Below are positions 1-10,335 of a stretch of 64,000 nt of DNA, one piece after another. How positions within the stretch are numbered: position 1 is the stretch's first letter; each line of letters begins with the position of its first letter. The stretch is from positions 310,001 through 374,000 of the forward strand of contig JAHQIW010003923.1 of the NCBI GenBank assembly GCA_019055375.1. The letters run 5' to 3'. This DNA is from Parelaphostrongylus tenuis (Eukaryota; Nematoda; Chromadorea; Rhabditida; Metastrongylidae). A program made the translations under genes and the position numbers. Under the pieces are notes generated by a model. The model saw nothing but the letters and a program-made list of their open reading frames with translations. It was not told the DNA's origin and did no database searches.

Positions 1-229
1 ATCATTACTCTATGTTTTGAAACAGCATATGCGAGAATAAAAACTTCTCCACGGTAATTTCTAAGCGCCATATTGGGTATCGAAAGTGTTGGCAGTGGCC
101 AGTCTTTGTATGTAATATGAAGAACTAACCATCACTGAATACATGATTCAAAACTTGACTGGGCCAAAAGCCGAGAAGAAGTAATTTAGTACTCGCACAA
201 GTGGGTCTGGCCGCCATGCTGAACAGAAG

Positions 230-551
230 ATGGTAGTAACAAAGCAGTAAAAGCTTAGAAAGGATAATGCTCCCGGAGTTGATCAATCCCTGAGCGATGA
301 GCCATGCATTCGACTTCAATTCAATTTCGTTTAAAGTCATTGAATTCACATCTGGCCTTTATAATGACTCACGGTGGCCGCCCGCTGAACCGAATTAGCG
401 TTTCTTATCCTGTCAGACCAGTCTGGTACTGACTTACCGGCATTTACCGGCCCCGGAGAGATGGATGGGAGTGTAAGCCATAAGTGCGAGATCGAACCAT
501 TGACCTTGTGTGCGACGCAGAGCACCTCTAACCACTGCGCTACATGCGCTC
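230..551 (-). mobile_element. tRNA-derived SINE, family S1 (inside copy I)
   Basis: Read on the minus strand, the head shows a pol III A-box-like stretch (CGCAGTGGTTAGAGG) about 30 bases before a B box (GGTTCGATCTC). The shared body follows (CCGGGG...GGTAAATG, then a CGCTTCAGCGGG-like block). Composite copy II lacks this segment at about 51312, so it is an insertion. Five copies of the family occur in the window; the siblings are at 5453, 6266, 53925 and 55889. Confidence 0.75.
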
Positions 552-945
552 AAGAAGGCAATACAATAAAAAATTCAGTATTCAGGCGAAATTTTATTAC
601 AGCAGTTCTGAGCCAAGCTTGCACTATAAGTATGTAACCACTTCACACCCAATGGCTTGCCACCTCGTCGTGGCGAGCAGGCGTTCCTAGCTGTCTCAAC
701 GTTAGTGCGCGTGAAAAAATTCCTTGATAGAATTCTTTATGCTGAAGCAGAGTTTGACATATCCATTTTGGGCGTTGAACTAGGAACAACTTCTGATAGC
801 ACAGTGGAGAGATGTTTGAGGTTTCGGACAACAGAAATTAAATATAATCACGAACAAAGTTGCAAAAGCCATTCTGCAATAACCACTTGAAGGCAATAAT
901 CGAAGCTGATCCTTGATAGATTTACCTTAACGTAATAGGTTGAAC

Positions 946-3900
946 CCACAAACCTCCCTCTTTGAGGGATCCCGCCCGGTTAATCGCGAGGGCACGTGGC
1001 GCGTCTCCAGGTGGTGGATAGGGGAATAAAACGCCAACTAAAAGCGACCGTGTGCTTTCCAGAGACGCAGGTGGATTCAGGGGACGAGCTCCTTGCTTCT
1101 GCAGCGCCGATTTGACAAAAACTCTATTTCTACGAGTCAAGTGGGCCAAAAGCCTGCAATCAAGCGGCTGGAAAGTACATGGGAGGGGGTTAGGAGTCCC
1201 CTCCAACATAAGCTCCTCCCGCTCCTCCGAGAGAGACTGGCAAGCCACTCGTGAGTACCCAGCCCCCACGTTTAGAGCCTGGCAAGCTATACCTTGGGTA
1301 TCAAAATGCCAAAAACAGTAACAAATATAGGCCTCATTCCCCTGACCCCGAAAGAGCCTCTGGTACGGCAGCGCCAGGTAGGACGAGTACGGAGAGGCTG
1401 CTAAAATCTCAGGGCCGAACTAGGCTGCTAAGATGGAAACGGATTAAAATGACGATCTGTACCTACAACGCAAGAACCCATGCTCACGAATCCGCTGTAG
1501 AAGATCTATTGATTCAAGCAAGAAGAATAAGGTACGACGTCATTGGCCTGGCTGAGACGAGAAGGCACCATCCTTTTCACGCTGTCTATGACACCGGAGA
1601 AGAACTGTTCCTTGGAACATGCGATCGCAGAGGTGTCGGTGGCGTTGGCGTCCTCGTCAAATCGAATTTGACCGTGAACATTGATTCGTTCGAACAACTA
1701 ACAACCCGCATCGGACGATTACGGTTGAAACGATGTGGTTCTATGCCGGCTTTGACCATCTTCGTTGCTTACGCACCAACATCAAGCTATGACGAAGACG
1801 AAGTCGAAGCGTTCTATATGGACCTCGAAAAATTCTTCAGAGAAGATCATACATTTTTCAAGGTCATTGTCTGAGATTTTAACGCAAAAATTGGATCTAG
1901 AAGAACGTCTGAAGAACGTCTGAAGAACGTTACATAGGAACCCACGGACTAGAATGGAATGAGGAGGGTGAGAGGCTATTGAGTTCATCATGACGACCCA
2001 AACCATCCATGGTAACTCACAATTCCGAAAGCCTCTTTCTCAGCGATGGACGTGGAACTCTCCCAATGGAGAGTACCATAACGAAATAGATCACATCATA
2101 ATCGAAGGTTTTGCTTGACCGACGTCGCTGTTGTTCCTAAGTTCTACACGGGATCAGACCATCGCCTCCTTTGCGCAACGTTCCGATTTTCGAGGAGAAG
2201 AGAGAAAGCCGCTAAATTCAAACAACGGAGTCCCAGAACTACCATAAACTGGGACGTATTCAAATCATTAGCCGGCTCTTGGGAAGATACCGTTGTCGAC
2301 AACATCGACGAAGAATACGATCGACTCGTTGAATATCTTCACGTTAGCGCTAATAAAAGCCGAGAGTCCTAAGGTCACGAAAAGACGCTTGTCTCCGTAC
2401 ACACTCGAGCAGATACGTCAACGTGGAAACGCACGAGCTGCAGGCAACCGAAACCTTACGCCTGAACTTGCGAAACGATGCAGAGAAGCCATAAAATAAG
2501 AACTCAGAGAGAGAAGAGCAGCAGTTATGGCAGAAGCTGCAGAAGCTGGGAAGAGCATTCACAAAACCCAGCGAGGCTTCGCCAACTATAAGACCAAGAT
2601 GACTGCTCTCCGACACCCTGACGGGACTCTTACAGCTTCGAGAAGGGCTATAGAGAAAATCATCCACCAATACTACTCGGATCTCTTCGCTAGCCATGTC
2701 CTCTTACCGTCATATAAATTGAAGAAGGACGAATATGCCGTTCCACCGGTCCTCTCTTCAGAAATCCGACATGCTGTATCGTCGGCGAAGAAGAGAACAA
2801 CACCTGGTCCAGACAGGATCAGACCAGAACACCTGAAGAACCTGCCGCCAGTTCTCATCAACACCCTGGCTCGGCTCTTCACTCGCTACCTGTCAGAGTG
2901 CAAAGTCCCTACTCAATGGAAAACCAGCAAGACCGTATTGTTGTTCAAAAAGGGAGACCTTCACGACATAGGCAATTATCGTCCAATCTGCTTGCTGTCC
3001 TTTGTCTATAAACTCTTTACTCGAGTCATCATAAACAGGACTGACAGAACACTGGACTAAGGACAACCATGCGAACAAGCAGGGTTCCGAAAAGAATTTA
3101 GTACCATAGACCACATCCACACGATCACAAGACTCATTGAAGTTTCGCGAGAGTACAAACAACCACTCTGTCTCACTTTCATCGACCTGAAGAAAGCCTT
3201 TGATTCAGTGGAAACAGGGCGGTTGTAGAGGCTCTGGATAACCAGAGCGCCCCTACTTGGTACATAATGATCGTTCGTGAGCTTTATAAAGATTTTACGA
3301 CCAAAAAATCTCCATTCTACAATAACATCACCATTGACGTAAGAAGAGGGGTTCGACAGGGCGATACAATTTGCCAAAACTATTCACTGCCACCCCTACA
3401 GAACGTCATGCGAACATTAGAATGGAACGAAATGGGAGTGAAAATTGGCGGTCGACAATTAACCCATCTTCGCTTTGCTGACGGTATCGTTCTCATAACA
3501 CCAAGACATCAGCCAAGCAGAACGAATGTTGACTGATTTCGATAACGCCTGTGGAAAGATTGGTCTTCGACTGAATCTAACGAAAACAATGCTCATGAGG
3601 AACGGATGTGTTTCCAATGCCCCATTCACGCTCAACGGAATGACAATTTCCGAACGTTCCAGTTACGTCTATCTATTTCGTGAAATTAACATGATGAACG
3701 ACCTAGCTCCAGAGTTGAGCAGGAGGAAACAAGCGGCTTGGGACACGTTTAAGAGCATCGAAGATGTAGTGAAGAGGACAAAGAACATCCGACTCCGTGC
3801 CCACCTTTTCGACTCGACAATTATCTCTGCCCTAACATATGCAGCAGAAACCTGGTCGCTACGTGAGCAGGATGAAAGATCACTTGGAGTTATCAAACGC

Positions 3901-4303
3901 GCAGTCGAAAGGTCGATGCTAGGTGTATCCCGTATTTTGCAAATGAGAGAAAGGATCCGAAGTTCCGACCTACGTCAACGATCGAAAATCAGAGACGCCG
4001 TTCTACACGCCAGGATATCGAAAATAAGTTGGGCCGGACACGTGATGCGCTTCAACGACAACCGATGGACGAGAGCCGTTACCGACTGGATTTCTCGGGA
4101 CGTCAAGCGCTCTAAAGGAGGACCACTGACCCGTTGGTCCGATTTGTTCACGAAAGCGATGGAAGAAAGACATGATGCTCAGCGAATTCCTAGAGTGAGG
4201 AGGACCTACTAGGCTACTCTTGCACGAGATAGGAAAAATGGAAGAGTTGCTGGTACGCGCTCGAGCCACTCGACGATCAACAGGACGACAGGTGATACAG
4301 GTG
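946..4303 (+). mobile_element. RTE-like non-LTR retrotransposon (LINE), copy 1, full length but dead
   Basis: A 3358-bp insertion flanked by a perfect 12-bp target-site duplication AATAGGTTGAAC (934-945 and 4304-4315). The uninterrupted site survives in composite copy IV at about 55485-55520 (inverted). The 5' region 946-1250 matches the 5' region of copy 2 (47540-47880, minus). The 3' end is a short tandem of ACAGGTGAT units, the kind of tail expected for RTE-clade LINEs. It carries endonuclease and reverse transcriptase remnants, described separately. Clade assignment to RTE is from overall protein resemblance and the tail, not a phylogeny. Confidence 0.88.
1251..4270 (+). pseudogene. LINE ORF: AP-like endonuclease + reverse transcriptase, broken
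   Basis: Remnant of the single polyprotein that would nick target DNA and copy the element's RNA. Reading frames, in order. Endonuclease N-terminal part, about 1449-1874: [38 protein letters not shown]. An in-frame TGA lies just before DFNAKIG. Endonuclease C-terminal part, 2100-2230 (TGSDHRLL). Linker, 2240-2520. RT fingers and palm, 2527-3060 (TPGPDRIRPEHL, GNYRPICLLS), then a TAA. FIDLKKAFDSVE at about 3180. GVRQGD at about 3349. LRFADG at 3469, where the usual second catalytic Asp of FADD is Gly. Thumb and C-terminal domain, 3526-4212 (AGHVMRFNDNRWTRAV). At least four stops or frameshifts make it non-functional. An 11-bp unit GAAGAACGTCT is repeated three times near 1904-1935. Confidence 0.9.
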
Positions 4304-4324
4304 AATAGGTTGAACGCTGGCGCA

Positions 4325-5030
4325 GTTTTGGTTATTTTTAATACGATTATTGCAGAGAAATTTCATGTTTCAACAATGCTCAAGTGCGCATTTTCTTGTG
4401 AATTTTGGTATACAACTTGCTATTACTTGCTTTAGGTTGGAGCTGTCTTGGGAACAAATCGCTTGCTACTAATGCACGAATGGTGCGTAGCGAGAAGTAC
4501 TAGTGAAGCATCAAGTAAGATTAATGGAGCTTGAGGCGGTGATACGGTTGTGGAAAGGAATGCTAGGAAGTGGTTCGCGAGCTCAAAGGCTGAAGATAAC
4601 AGTCTAAAGGATCAGTCGCGTTCGGACCGTCCACAGGAAGCTGATCGTGAAGCTGTCCTTGATATGGTAGAAGAGCTTCTTCAATGACGTGGCGAATGCT
4701 TGCCGAAGATTTCGGCTGTTGCTTCAAGACCATCGTCAACATTCTGCATGAACTGGGTGAGGTCTGGAAGAAGTCAAAATGGGTGCCTCATAAGTCAACC
4801 GAAACCCAGAAGGAGGAACGTGCTGAAGGTTTTTAGCGAGCCGCTACAGTAGAGTTTTCTCCTATGCGCCATTCGTGCATGAGCAGCAGGTGAATATGTT
4901 TTCAAGACAGCTTCATCTTGAAGCAAGTATGAGCACGTTGCCCATCAAAATGTTCACATAAATATACGCAATTGAGCGATACCAAAATTGTGCAGTTTCA
5001 TCGCAAAAATGATATTAAAAAACCAAAGCG
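4325..5030 (+). mobile_element. Mariner-derived non-autonomous element with long terminal inverted repeats
   Basis: The two ends (about 4325-4500 and 4845-5030) are imperfect inverted repeats of roughly 180 bp. TTTTGGTTATTTTTAA near 4329 pairs with the complement of TTAAAAAACCAAAG near 5015, and TGCACGAATGG near 4471 pairs with CCATTCGTGCA near 4870. The middle encodes only the N-terminal DNA-binding part of a mariner transposase. Related copies lie at about 51725-52425 (+) and 55062-55492 (-, one end only). The LINE inserted about 20 bp outside its left end. Confidence 0.7.
4500..4845 (+). pseudogene. Mariner transposase N-terminal (helix-turn-helix) fragment
   Basis: Broken reading frames give NARKWFASSKAEDNSLKDQ and then SDRPQEADREAVLDMVEE. 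After a stop and frame change come FGCCFKTVVNILHELGEVW and KKSKWVPH..TETQKEER. This is the order seen in mariner transposases: HTH with 'RNWF..F..GD.SL.D..RSGRP', a second HTH, then 'WVPHELTE.QKEER'. The DD(E/D) catalytic domain is absent; after QKEER the sequence runs straight into the right inverted repeat. It is a deletion derivative, probably mobilised in trans when active. Confidence 0.75.
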
Positions 5031-5452
5031 GAACGGTGTTTTTGCACATCCTAGTACATTATTTTAGAATCGCTGCGATCGAACTAAGCTATCACAATCC
5101 AACCAGCACTTTCATTTGATCTCCTTTAGCAGTGGTATGATGTTTTGATACACCCAGTGTGCGCATCACTCTTCAGCAGCACACTAAACTGTTACATATT
5201 TCTAAATTTAAAATAAGATATAACAGGCATCAAATTAAGGACAGCTAGAAAAACCACTCTTACAAAATCTGATTTTGTCAGTAGAAATAATCTCTATTAT
5301 TTTCTTCAGTTTGTATTACTAACAATCGGTTAATGAAAGTTAGAATCATCCATACTTTTTCTATAAAACTTTCATAGTTGATGTAATGTGACCGATATCG
5401 AGTATTTGGTTCTATTTCGGTTCTGTATATTCCCTTGAGATAACCAAAACCA

Positions 5453-5746
5453 AGGAACGCATGTGGCGCAGTGGTCTCTGCGTTGCACACGAGGTCAATG
5501 AATCTGTCGTGCACTCATGGCTCGCCAAGCCGTCCATCCCTCCGGGGTCGGTAAATTGGTGCCCAGCTAATCTGGGAGGACAAGCAGGACTGACTCGGTA
5601 CAGCAGGAAGCCACTGTGAGCCATTGTAAAGGCCACATGTGCATTCAGGCATCCAATCGCCTCAAACAAATTTAAAAATTGAAGACGAATCCATGGCGCA
5701 TCCATCATGGATTAATCGACGCCGAGAGCTCTATACATTTTCAAAT
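5453..5746 (+). mobile_element. tRNA-derived SINE, family S1, with 8-bp target duplication
   Basis: The head ACGCATGTGGCGCAGTGG starts near 5457, followed by a degenerate B-box region and the shared body (CCCTCCGGGGTCGGTAAA). It is flanked by CAAAACCA at 5445-5452 and 5747-5754. The homologous position in composite copy II (about 52917) has no insertion, so the copy arrived after the two composite copies diverged. Length is 294 bp. Confidence 0.85.
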
Positions 5747-6265
5747 CAAAACCATGATCCGAACAGAGAATCGCCTATTGAGACTGGTCCCCATATATAA
5801 GCGGATAGTTCCGATGAAGATATGAGGACTTCCCCCCAGTATTCACTTACATCTTTGTCTGCTACGGGCTTTTGTGAAGGATCAGATCAGACCTGATTAC
5901 CAAAGAGGTGATAGTAGCCTCTCTTCTCCTCATTCCCCATCTCGCAAAGGTGATCCGTCGCGCCATTCGATAAGCATCTTCCTCGTGGGACGACAATCGT
6001 CATATTCAAGTCAACGCTGGCGAGGTTGAATTTCTCGTGCTGACATGCCAGTTTCAAGTAAATCCTTCGTCTCAATAAATTCACCAAGCTACCAGTTGTC
6101 GGCCATCCATTCGTCGGCTGGTCGGCGCCGGGTGGCACCTCACCTGAATCGCTCCTGATTCTCGTATTTTGCCTATTATTTCATTTAAAAACTCCTTGTC
6201 GTTTTTTTGTTGTTTTTCTTCCGTTTTGTTCTGGGATATTGTCTTATTTTTTCTGTTATACACCG

Positions 6266-6545
6266 TATCGACCATGTGGCGTAGTGGCTAGGAAGGCTCT
6301 GCGTCGCGCATGAGGAGGACGGTTCGATCTCGCGCTTTTGTCTCACCAAGTCATCAATCCCTCCGGGGTCGGTTTATTGGTACCGGATTGGTCGCAAACC
6401 TGATTCTGACTCCATAGAGCGGGAGGCCATCACAAGTTGTTGTTAAATCCAGATATGCATTCAATCGCCTCAAACGAAGTTAAAAGTTGAAGGCGAATGC
6501 ATGACGCACCCATTAGGGATTAATCAATGCTAAGAACTTTATCCT
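6266..6545 (+). mobile_element. tRNA-derived SINE, family S1
   Basis: The A-box region CATGTGGCGTAGTGGCTAG, the B box GGTTCGATCTCGCG at about 6321, the body CCCTCCGGGGTCGG and the tail TTAATCAATGCTAAGAACTT match the other S1 copies. It sits at the downstream edge of composite copy I, where homology to copy II ends. Confidence 0.8.
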
Positions 6546-6700
6546 TTGTCCTTTATGCGGCAAAATTGTAAATGCGCATCGAAGGGCCCTTCGCATGGCT
6601 GGCTAAACGACGGTCATTCGTAGCGAATTTACACCTTATCAATTGAGGAGTTAAAAAAATCTTGTCTTACAAAGCACTATTGTTTTAGTCTTAATATTTG

Positions 6701-7160
6701 AAAGATTTGAGTGATGAGCAAAAATACGACCTGAGCTGGAAGTCGAACCCGCTTTCATCCATGTCATGGACGGGACCTTATCACAATATATACTGGAAAC
6801 CCTTTTCCTTGAATTGCATTAATCTGCAGTTGCACGTCCCTCGTATTTATGAAACGCGGGCTCAACTCACTTCTGAGGTCCTATTTTCATCACGGCACAA
6901 CGAAGAGGCAATAAAAACTCTAAAGATTTCGGGTATTACTTATAATGGCTGTCAGCTCAACTGCGTTCATAAAGCAAAATTGGATACCCGATCAAACGTG
7001 TTAAAGGTTGGTGGCTGACAGCTATCATAAAGATGTTGAAGAATGAGTGAAGACGCGCATATACTTCGGTGGCGTAGTGGTAGCACGTTTCTTCGGTATG
7101 GATGAAACGCGGCTTCTACTCCCGCTTGAAGTCGTATTTTTGCTCACCACTCAAATCTTT
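6701..7160 (+). mobile_element. tRNA-core inverted-repeat element, head-to-head form
   Basis: The termini are inverted repeats: AAAGATTTGAGTGATGAGCA at 6701 against the complement of TGCTCACCACTCAAATCTTT ending at 7160. The right half carries a sense tRNA-like core (TTCGGTGGCGTAGTGGTAGC near 7066). The left half carries the B-box region in antisense (GTCGAACCCGC near 6743). Its organisation matches the elements at 61819-62136 and 28174-28518. The 106-residue open frame across it (6698-7018) is not conserved and is not called as a gene. Confidence 0.7.
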
Positions 7161-7739
7161 TAGGCATTTATGAAACATAATAGCACTGCAAAAAGTAGCA
7201 AAAACACTAAAGATTCTGAGTAATAGTTAATATGTGATTTAATTCATGGAAATGAAGATTTTAAGTATTGTAGTCAACTAAAAGGAGCTTTATTCGTGAA
7301 TTTGTGGTTATATCCTGGAATCTCCTAGCAGCCACTGCATTAGAACTCGCTCATCATTTTCAGGCTACCTATTTACCCACTTGGATGACCCATTGTCACA
7401 GCTTGTGTGGATCCCAGCACACGTTCGATTTTTCTTTGATTTCAGTCGTCGTTTATAGTACTGATTTAATTCGGACATAGCGGCGAGTGCGAGATTCACA
7501 TCGGATCTTCAACGCGTAGGTCGTCGCTTCCAAGACGCCTAAATTCTCGTCGAGTCTAGACTAAATTTTCACTCGTCCCTTTGTCGTCTGTTCTTCTCAT
7601 TAGACGCTCATCTATCTTTCGCTATCAGTGTGAATATTTCTACGTTTCGAAGATAAGAAAGGTTTCGTAAATCCGAGTGCTGCATCGCAGCATTATCCGA
7701 GCGCTCTTTCAGCACTGCACTGTAAGCTTGTCTTTCTTT
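7161..7739. other. No gene seen
   Basis: A+T-rich DNA. Bases 7161-7210 resemble the tail that follows the tRNA-core element at 62083-62136 (GAAACAT..A..AGCACTGC...), so they may belong to the preceding element. Nothing else is recognised. Confidence 0.4.
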
Positions 7740-8965
7740 GAGTGGTAAGACGTCAATGAAAAGCTGCAAATTCGTTGTACAGTTCCGATGACAACATAGT
7801 AAAATTTACATTTAAGACAGATAGACTCCTTGATCGACGATTGCTGAGAGGACCATATCCTTCTTGGCGTCAAGCAACATTTCATTGTGGATAAGTGGAA
7901 TTGAGACCTCTGTGTTGAGCTTGTAAGGTGTGCTGCAAAAGCATATCAGGCAATGGCTTCAAAGCTTCTCTTAGTCTCTGATCTTGGTAGTATGTCTGTG
8001 CTCAATGTTCTTCTTTCGTCCAAGACTCTATTATTACGGAAAAAGGATCTCATATAGGTCGCGGGAAATACTGTAACGTGTGGCCTATAGCAGCGAAAAG
8101 TCGGTGGTGATGTTACCGGGTTTTCAAGCCGTGCTTTTCTCATGTTTTCTCTCGCAACTTGAGCCTCATCGTAAATTTTAGCTTTTTTTTTTAGCACATC
8201 TTCTTAGGTTGATACAGAGGTTGTGAAGCAGAAATGGTTGGTTACCTTCCCGTTGTCAATTCCATATGAATGTGGAAGATCTCATAATTTCACCCTTGTT
8301 CATCAGGGCTGGTAACGAAACATTTATTCGCACATATCGCGACGTCAATTCTTGGCAGACTTTTTTGTGATGCTTTCAACAGTTTCTTACCCCGTATGGA
8401 CAGAATCATTATGCAAAACTACTCTGCAGAAACACTAAATGTTAAACTTGATCAGTTTGCTGCGTTAGAACCAAACATTGAATTTTTTCTTCTCCTCGAG
8501 CAGTGTTCTTGTGCTAAGGGACATGCTATTTGATTCGATGTTTGTGTAACCGACGATGATCTCGACACTAGCTAGTGTCAATTGCTTCGACAATAAGTTT
8601 GCAAGGTGGTCGAATCTTCTTTTATCATCGGTAATCTCTAAATACTCCTGGTTTTGGATGTTCACATTAAAAAGCTGAATTTTTGTTAGGGGTTACAAAA
8701 ACTCATGAAGTAATCGAATTTTGGGCTCAAAGCAGACAGTGAGCAAAGCTAAACGGAATGATGAGTCTGCCGGTGTGCCACTAAGCACTGCTTTTTATTT
8801 ATGGGAATCTTGTCGATCTCCGCACTTACCTTATCATTGGCTGATTCTTAGGAACACCAGAGACTCTCCACCTTCTAAGAAAGGACTTCGATGGAAGAGG
8901 TGTGTCAGAGTGAGAGATCTTCCAAGACTGCCTCTGTTACCATTTTTCTCTCCTTATTCATGAGC
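7740..8965 (-). pseudogene. Relic of a second LINE family (endonuclease + RT), heavily decayed
   Basis: Read on the minus strand. 8690-8965 resembles the end of the endonuclease domain, and the same sequence recurs at 10140-10330 and 36640-36830. 8465-8665 and 7946-8197 look like the linker between endonuclease and RT. Near 7740-7880 short RT-like pieces appear in different frames (AIVDQGV, CTTNLQLF), the segment that lies between the FD.. and GVRQGD motifs in related elements. Stops and frame changes are numerous. It differs from the family at 946-4303. Confidence 0.5.
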
Positions 8966-9499
8966 ATAAGGTTATTGCCCGAGCTCGCCTTCGTATGAAG
9001 TCATTAAGAAGATATCGGCTTGACAATCTGGGCCTTCTAACAGTCTGTAGGTACCACGGAATCGGTCTTCCATCGTATGAGACATGTCCCTACTTCCATG
9101 TGACACATGATGCATACGAGAACAACTTTTTCAAGGCTGTGCACAGATGAGCTATCCAACTGCGCAGACATTCTTGAACAACTGTGCTACCACCTAAGTT
9201 TTACTCTTCAACGTTCTGCTCCCTTTCCTTATGTCACTCGCTCCGTACGCGTCTTAACAGTCCATTGCGAGATCGTTTATCTCACTTTTAATGTTCAAGC
9301 GTATGATTTTGGTCATGCAAACGTATTTATTTCATCGTTATGTTCTTCACACTGCTTATCTTTTTACATTTTTAGTCATCCATGCCTGAGGTTTGCAGCA
9401 GCTGTAGCGAGCTGCGAAAACGTGTGGTTTAACCCCCATCATAAATTCTCAGCTTTCTTCTTTGAGCCAAACACGAGGCGTTATATTATTCTTTATTGA
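8966..9499. other. No gene seen
   Basis: Possibly more LINE or Penelope flank. The plus-strand open frame 9107-9499 (130 codons) has no recognisable motif and reads into the end of the Penelope-like relic, so it is treated as a chance frame. Confidence 0.35.
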
Positions 9500-10135
9500 G
9501 CATCCAACGTTTTAACAGCTCGCCTTCTTCAGAGTCTGGTAAGGTCAAATTCTCCACAATCCAATCAGTCAAACACCTCCATTACTTCTACTGCTCTAAA
9601 CCTGCTCCTTTTAAACATCGTGTTATAGGTGTAATTATCTCATCCGAAAAGAATGAGAGGATACACGGGATACTTCCTTCATTTGTATTTACGTTCGGAG
9701 CCGTGTTGTTTCCTCTAAACCTAAGCCGGGAGGTCCCACGTCCGTATCCATTAAAAATGACTATTTCCCAAGCCAGTTTAATGAATTCTGCTCTCTGCTC
9801 TTCAACAGTACACACATTAGAGGCTGTTCAAAACATGTTTTGCTAACGCCTTTTTCGTGTGTGAGGAACGAGAGGAGAGGCAGTAACCAAGATATATTCT
9901 TATTATTTTGCTTTCGGTACCACTTCGTAATGCAGCTGTCGGTTAAGTTTATTTGCATGTTCGAGAAAGGGAGCCAGTCATCTTTTGCTTTCTCATGGGT
10001 GAATCATTTATACTCTGACTGCCCATTCAACAACCTGGAGCGATTATCCAACTCATCTTGAGTGGAGCAAACAACCAAAAAATCATCCATGTGCCTATAG
10101 TAGAGTTTTGGCCAGTCGATTTCCATCATAAACAG
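9500..10135 (-). pseudogene. Penelope-like element relic (RT palm and C-terminal piece)
   Basis: On the minus strand, 10130-10060 reads YRHMDDFLVVCSTQDE, the catalytic [YF]xDD region. It continues with FTREKA-like and TKWYRKQNNKNIS pieces (9958-9880) and the segment before the GIY-YIG domain (9815-9588). Every part has a better-preserved counterpart in the element at 59405-61300. The motif block TCGCCTTCTTCAGAG at about 9520 recurs at 59547, marking the element's 3' region. The GIY-YIG endonuclease itself is deleted here. Confidence 0.75.
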
Positions 10136-10139
10136 GCTG

Positions 10140-10335
10140 ACTTTTCGTTCATGGGCTACAAAAGCTTATGAGTTGGTCTAATTTTGAGCGCAAAGTAGGC
10201 AGTGAGCAAAGCTAAACGAAGTGATGGAATTGCCGATCCGTCACTAAGCACCATTTTGTTTTTGTGGGATTTTGATCGATCCCCGCATGCGTCGTATCAT
10301 TCCGTACATGCTCTGGCAGTTCATTACGAGATCGT
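10140..10335 (-). pseudogene. Second-family LINE endonuclease fragment
   Basis: On the minus strand, NDTTHAGIDQNPTKTKWCL followed by a degraded SDHRLLRAK-like part (TLRSKLDQL) corresponds to the endonuclease C-terminus. It matches 8690-8850 and 36650-36830. It abuts the Penelope-like relic directly, so one element landed in or beside the other. Confidence 0.6.

Larger units (their letters stand above)
1..6264 (+). repeat. Composite repeat, copy I (left part off the window)
   Basis: Bases 1-945 and 4316-6264 match, in the same orientation, about 51.06-53.42 kb, and in inverted orientation about 55.06-56.46 kb. Order: unique-looking repeat DNA, SINE (minus), more repeat DNA, mariner-derived element, then a 1.2-kb tail. 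The tail (5040-6260) matches 52430-53420 except for a SINE insertion. Homology to copy II stops exactly where the second SINE (about 6266) begins. The unit is interrupted by the LINE at 946-4303. No host gene is seen in it; the small open frames are not conserved between copies. Confidence 0.75.

Noticed and set aside
922..1321. Overlapping open frames of 115 (-) and 89 (+) codons
   Set aside because: They lie in the LINE 5' region and recur with the second copy's untranslated region; no conserved protein reading.
6698..7018. 106-codon open frame
   Set aside because: It spans the spacer and left arm of a tRNA-core element, and sibling elements do not keep the frame.
7066..7150. Functional tRNA gene
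   Set aside because: A- and B-box-like motifs are present, but no acceptor stem with discriminator and no clean anticodon arm can be folded by eye; it belongs to a repeat family.
9107..9846. Plus-strand open frames of 130 and 116 codons
   Set aside because: The strand opposite carries the Penelope-like relic; these are shadows without motifs.
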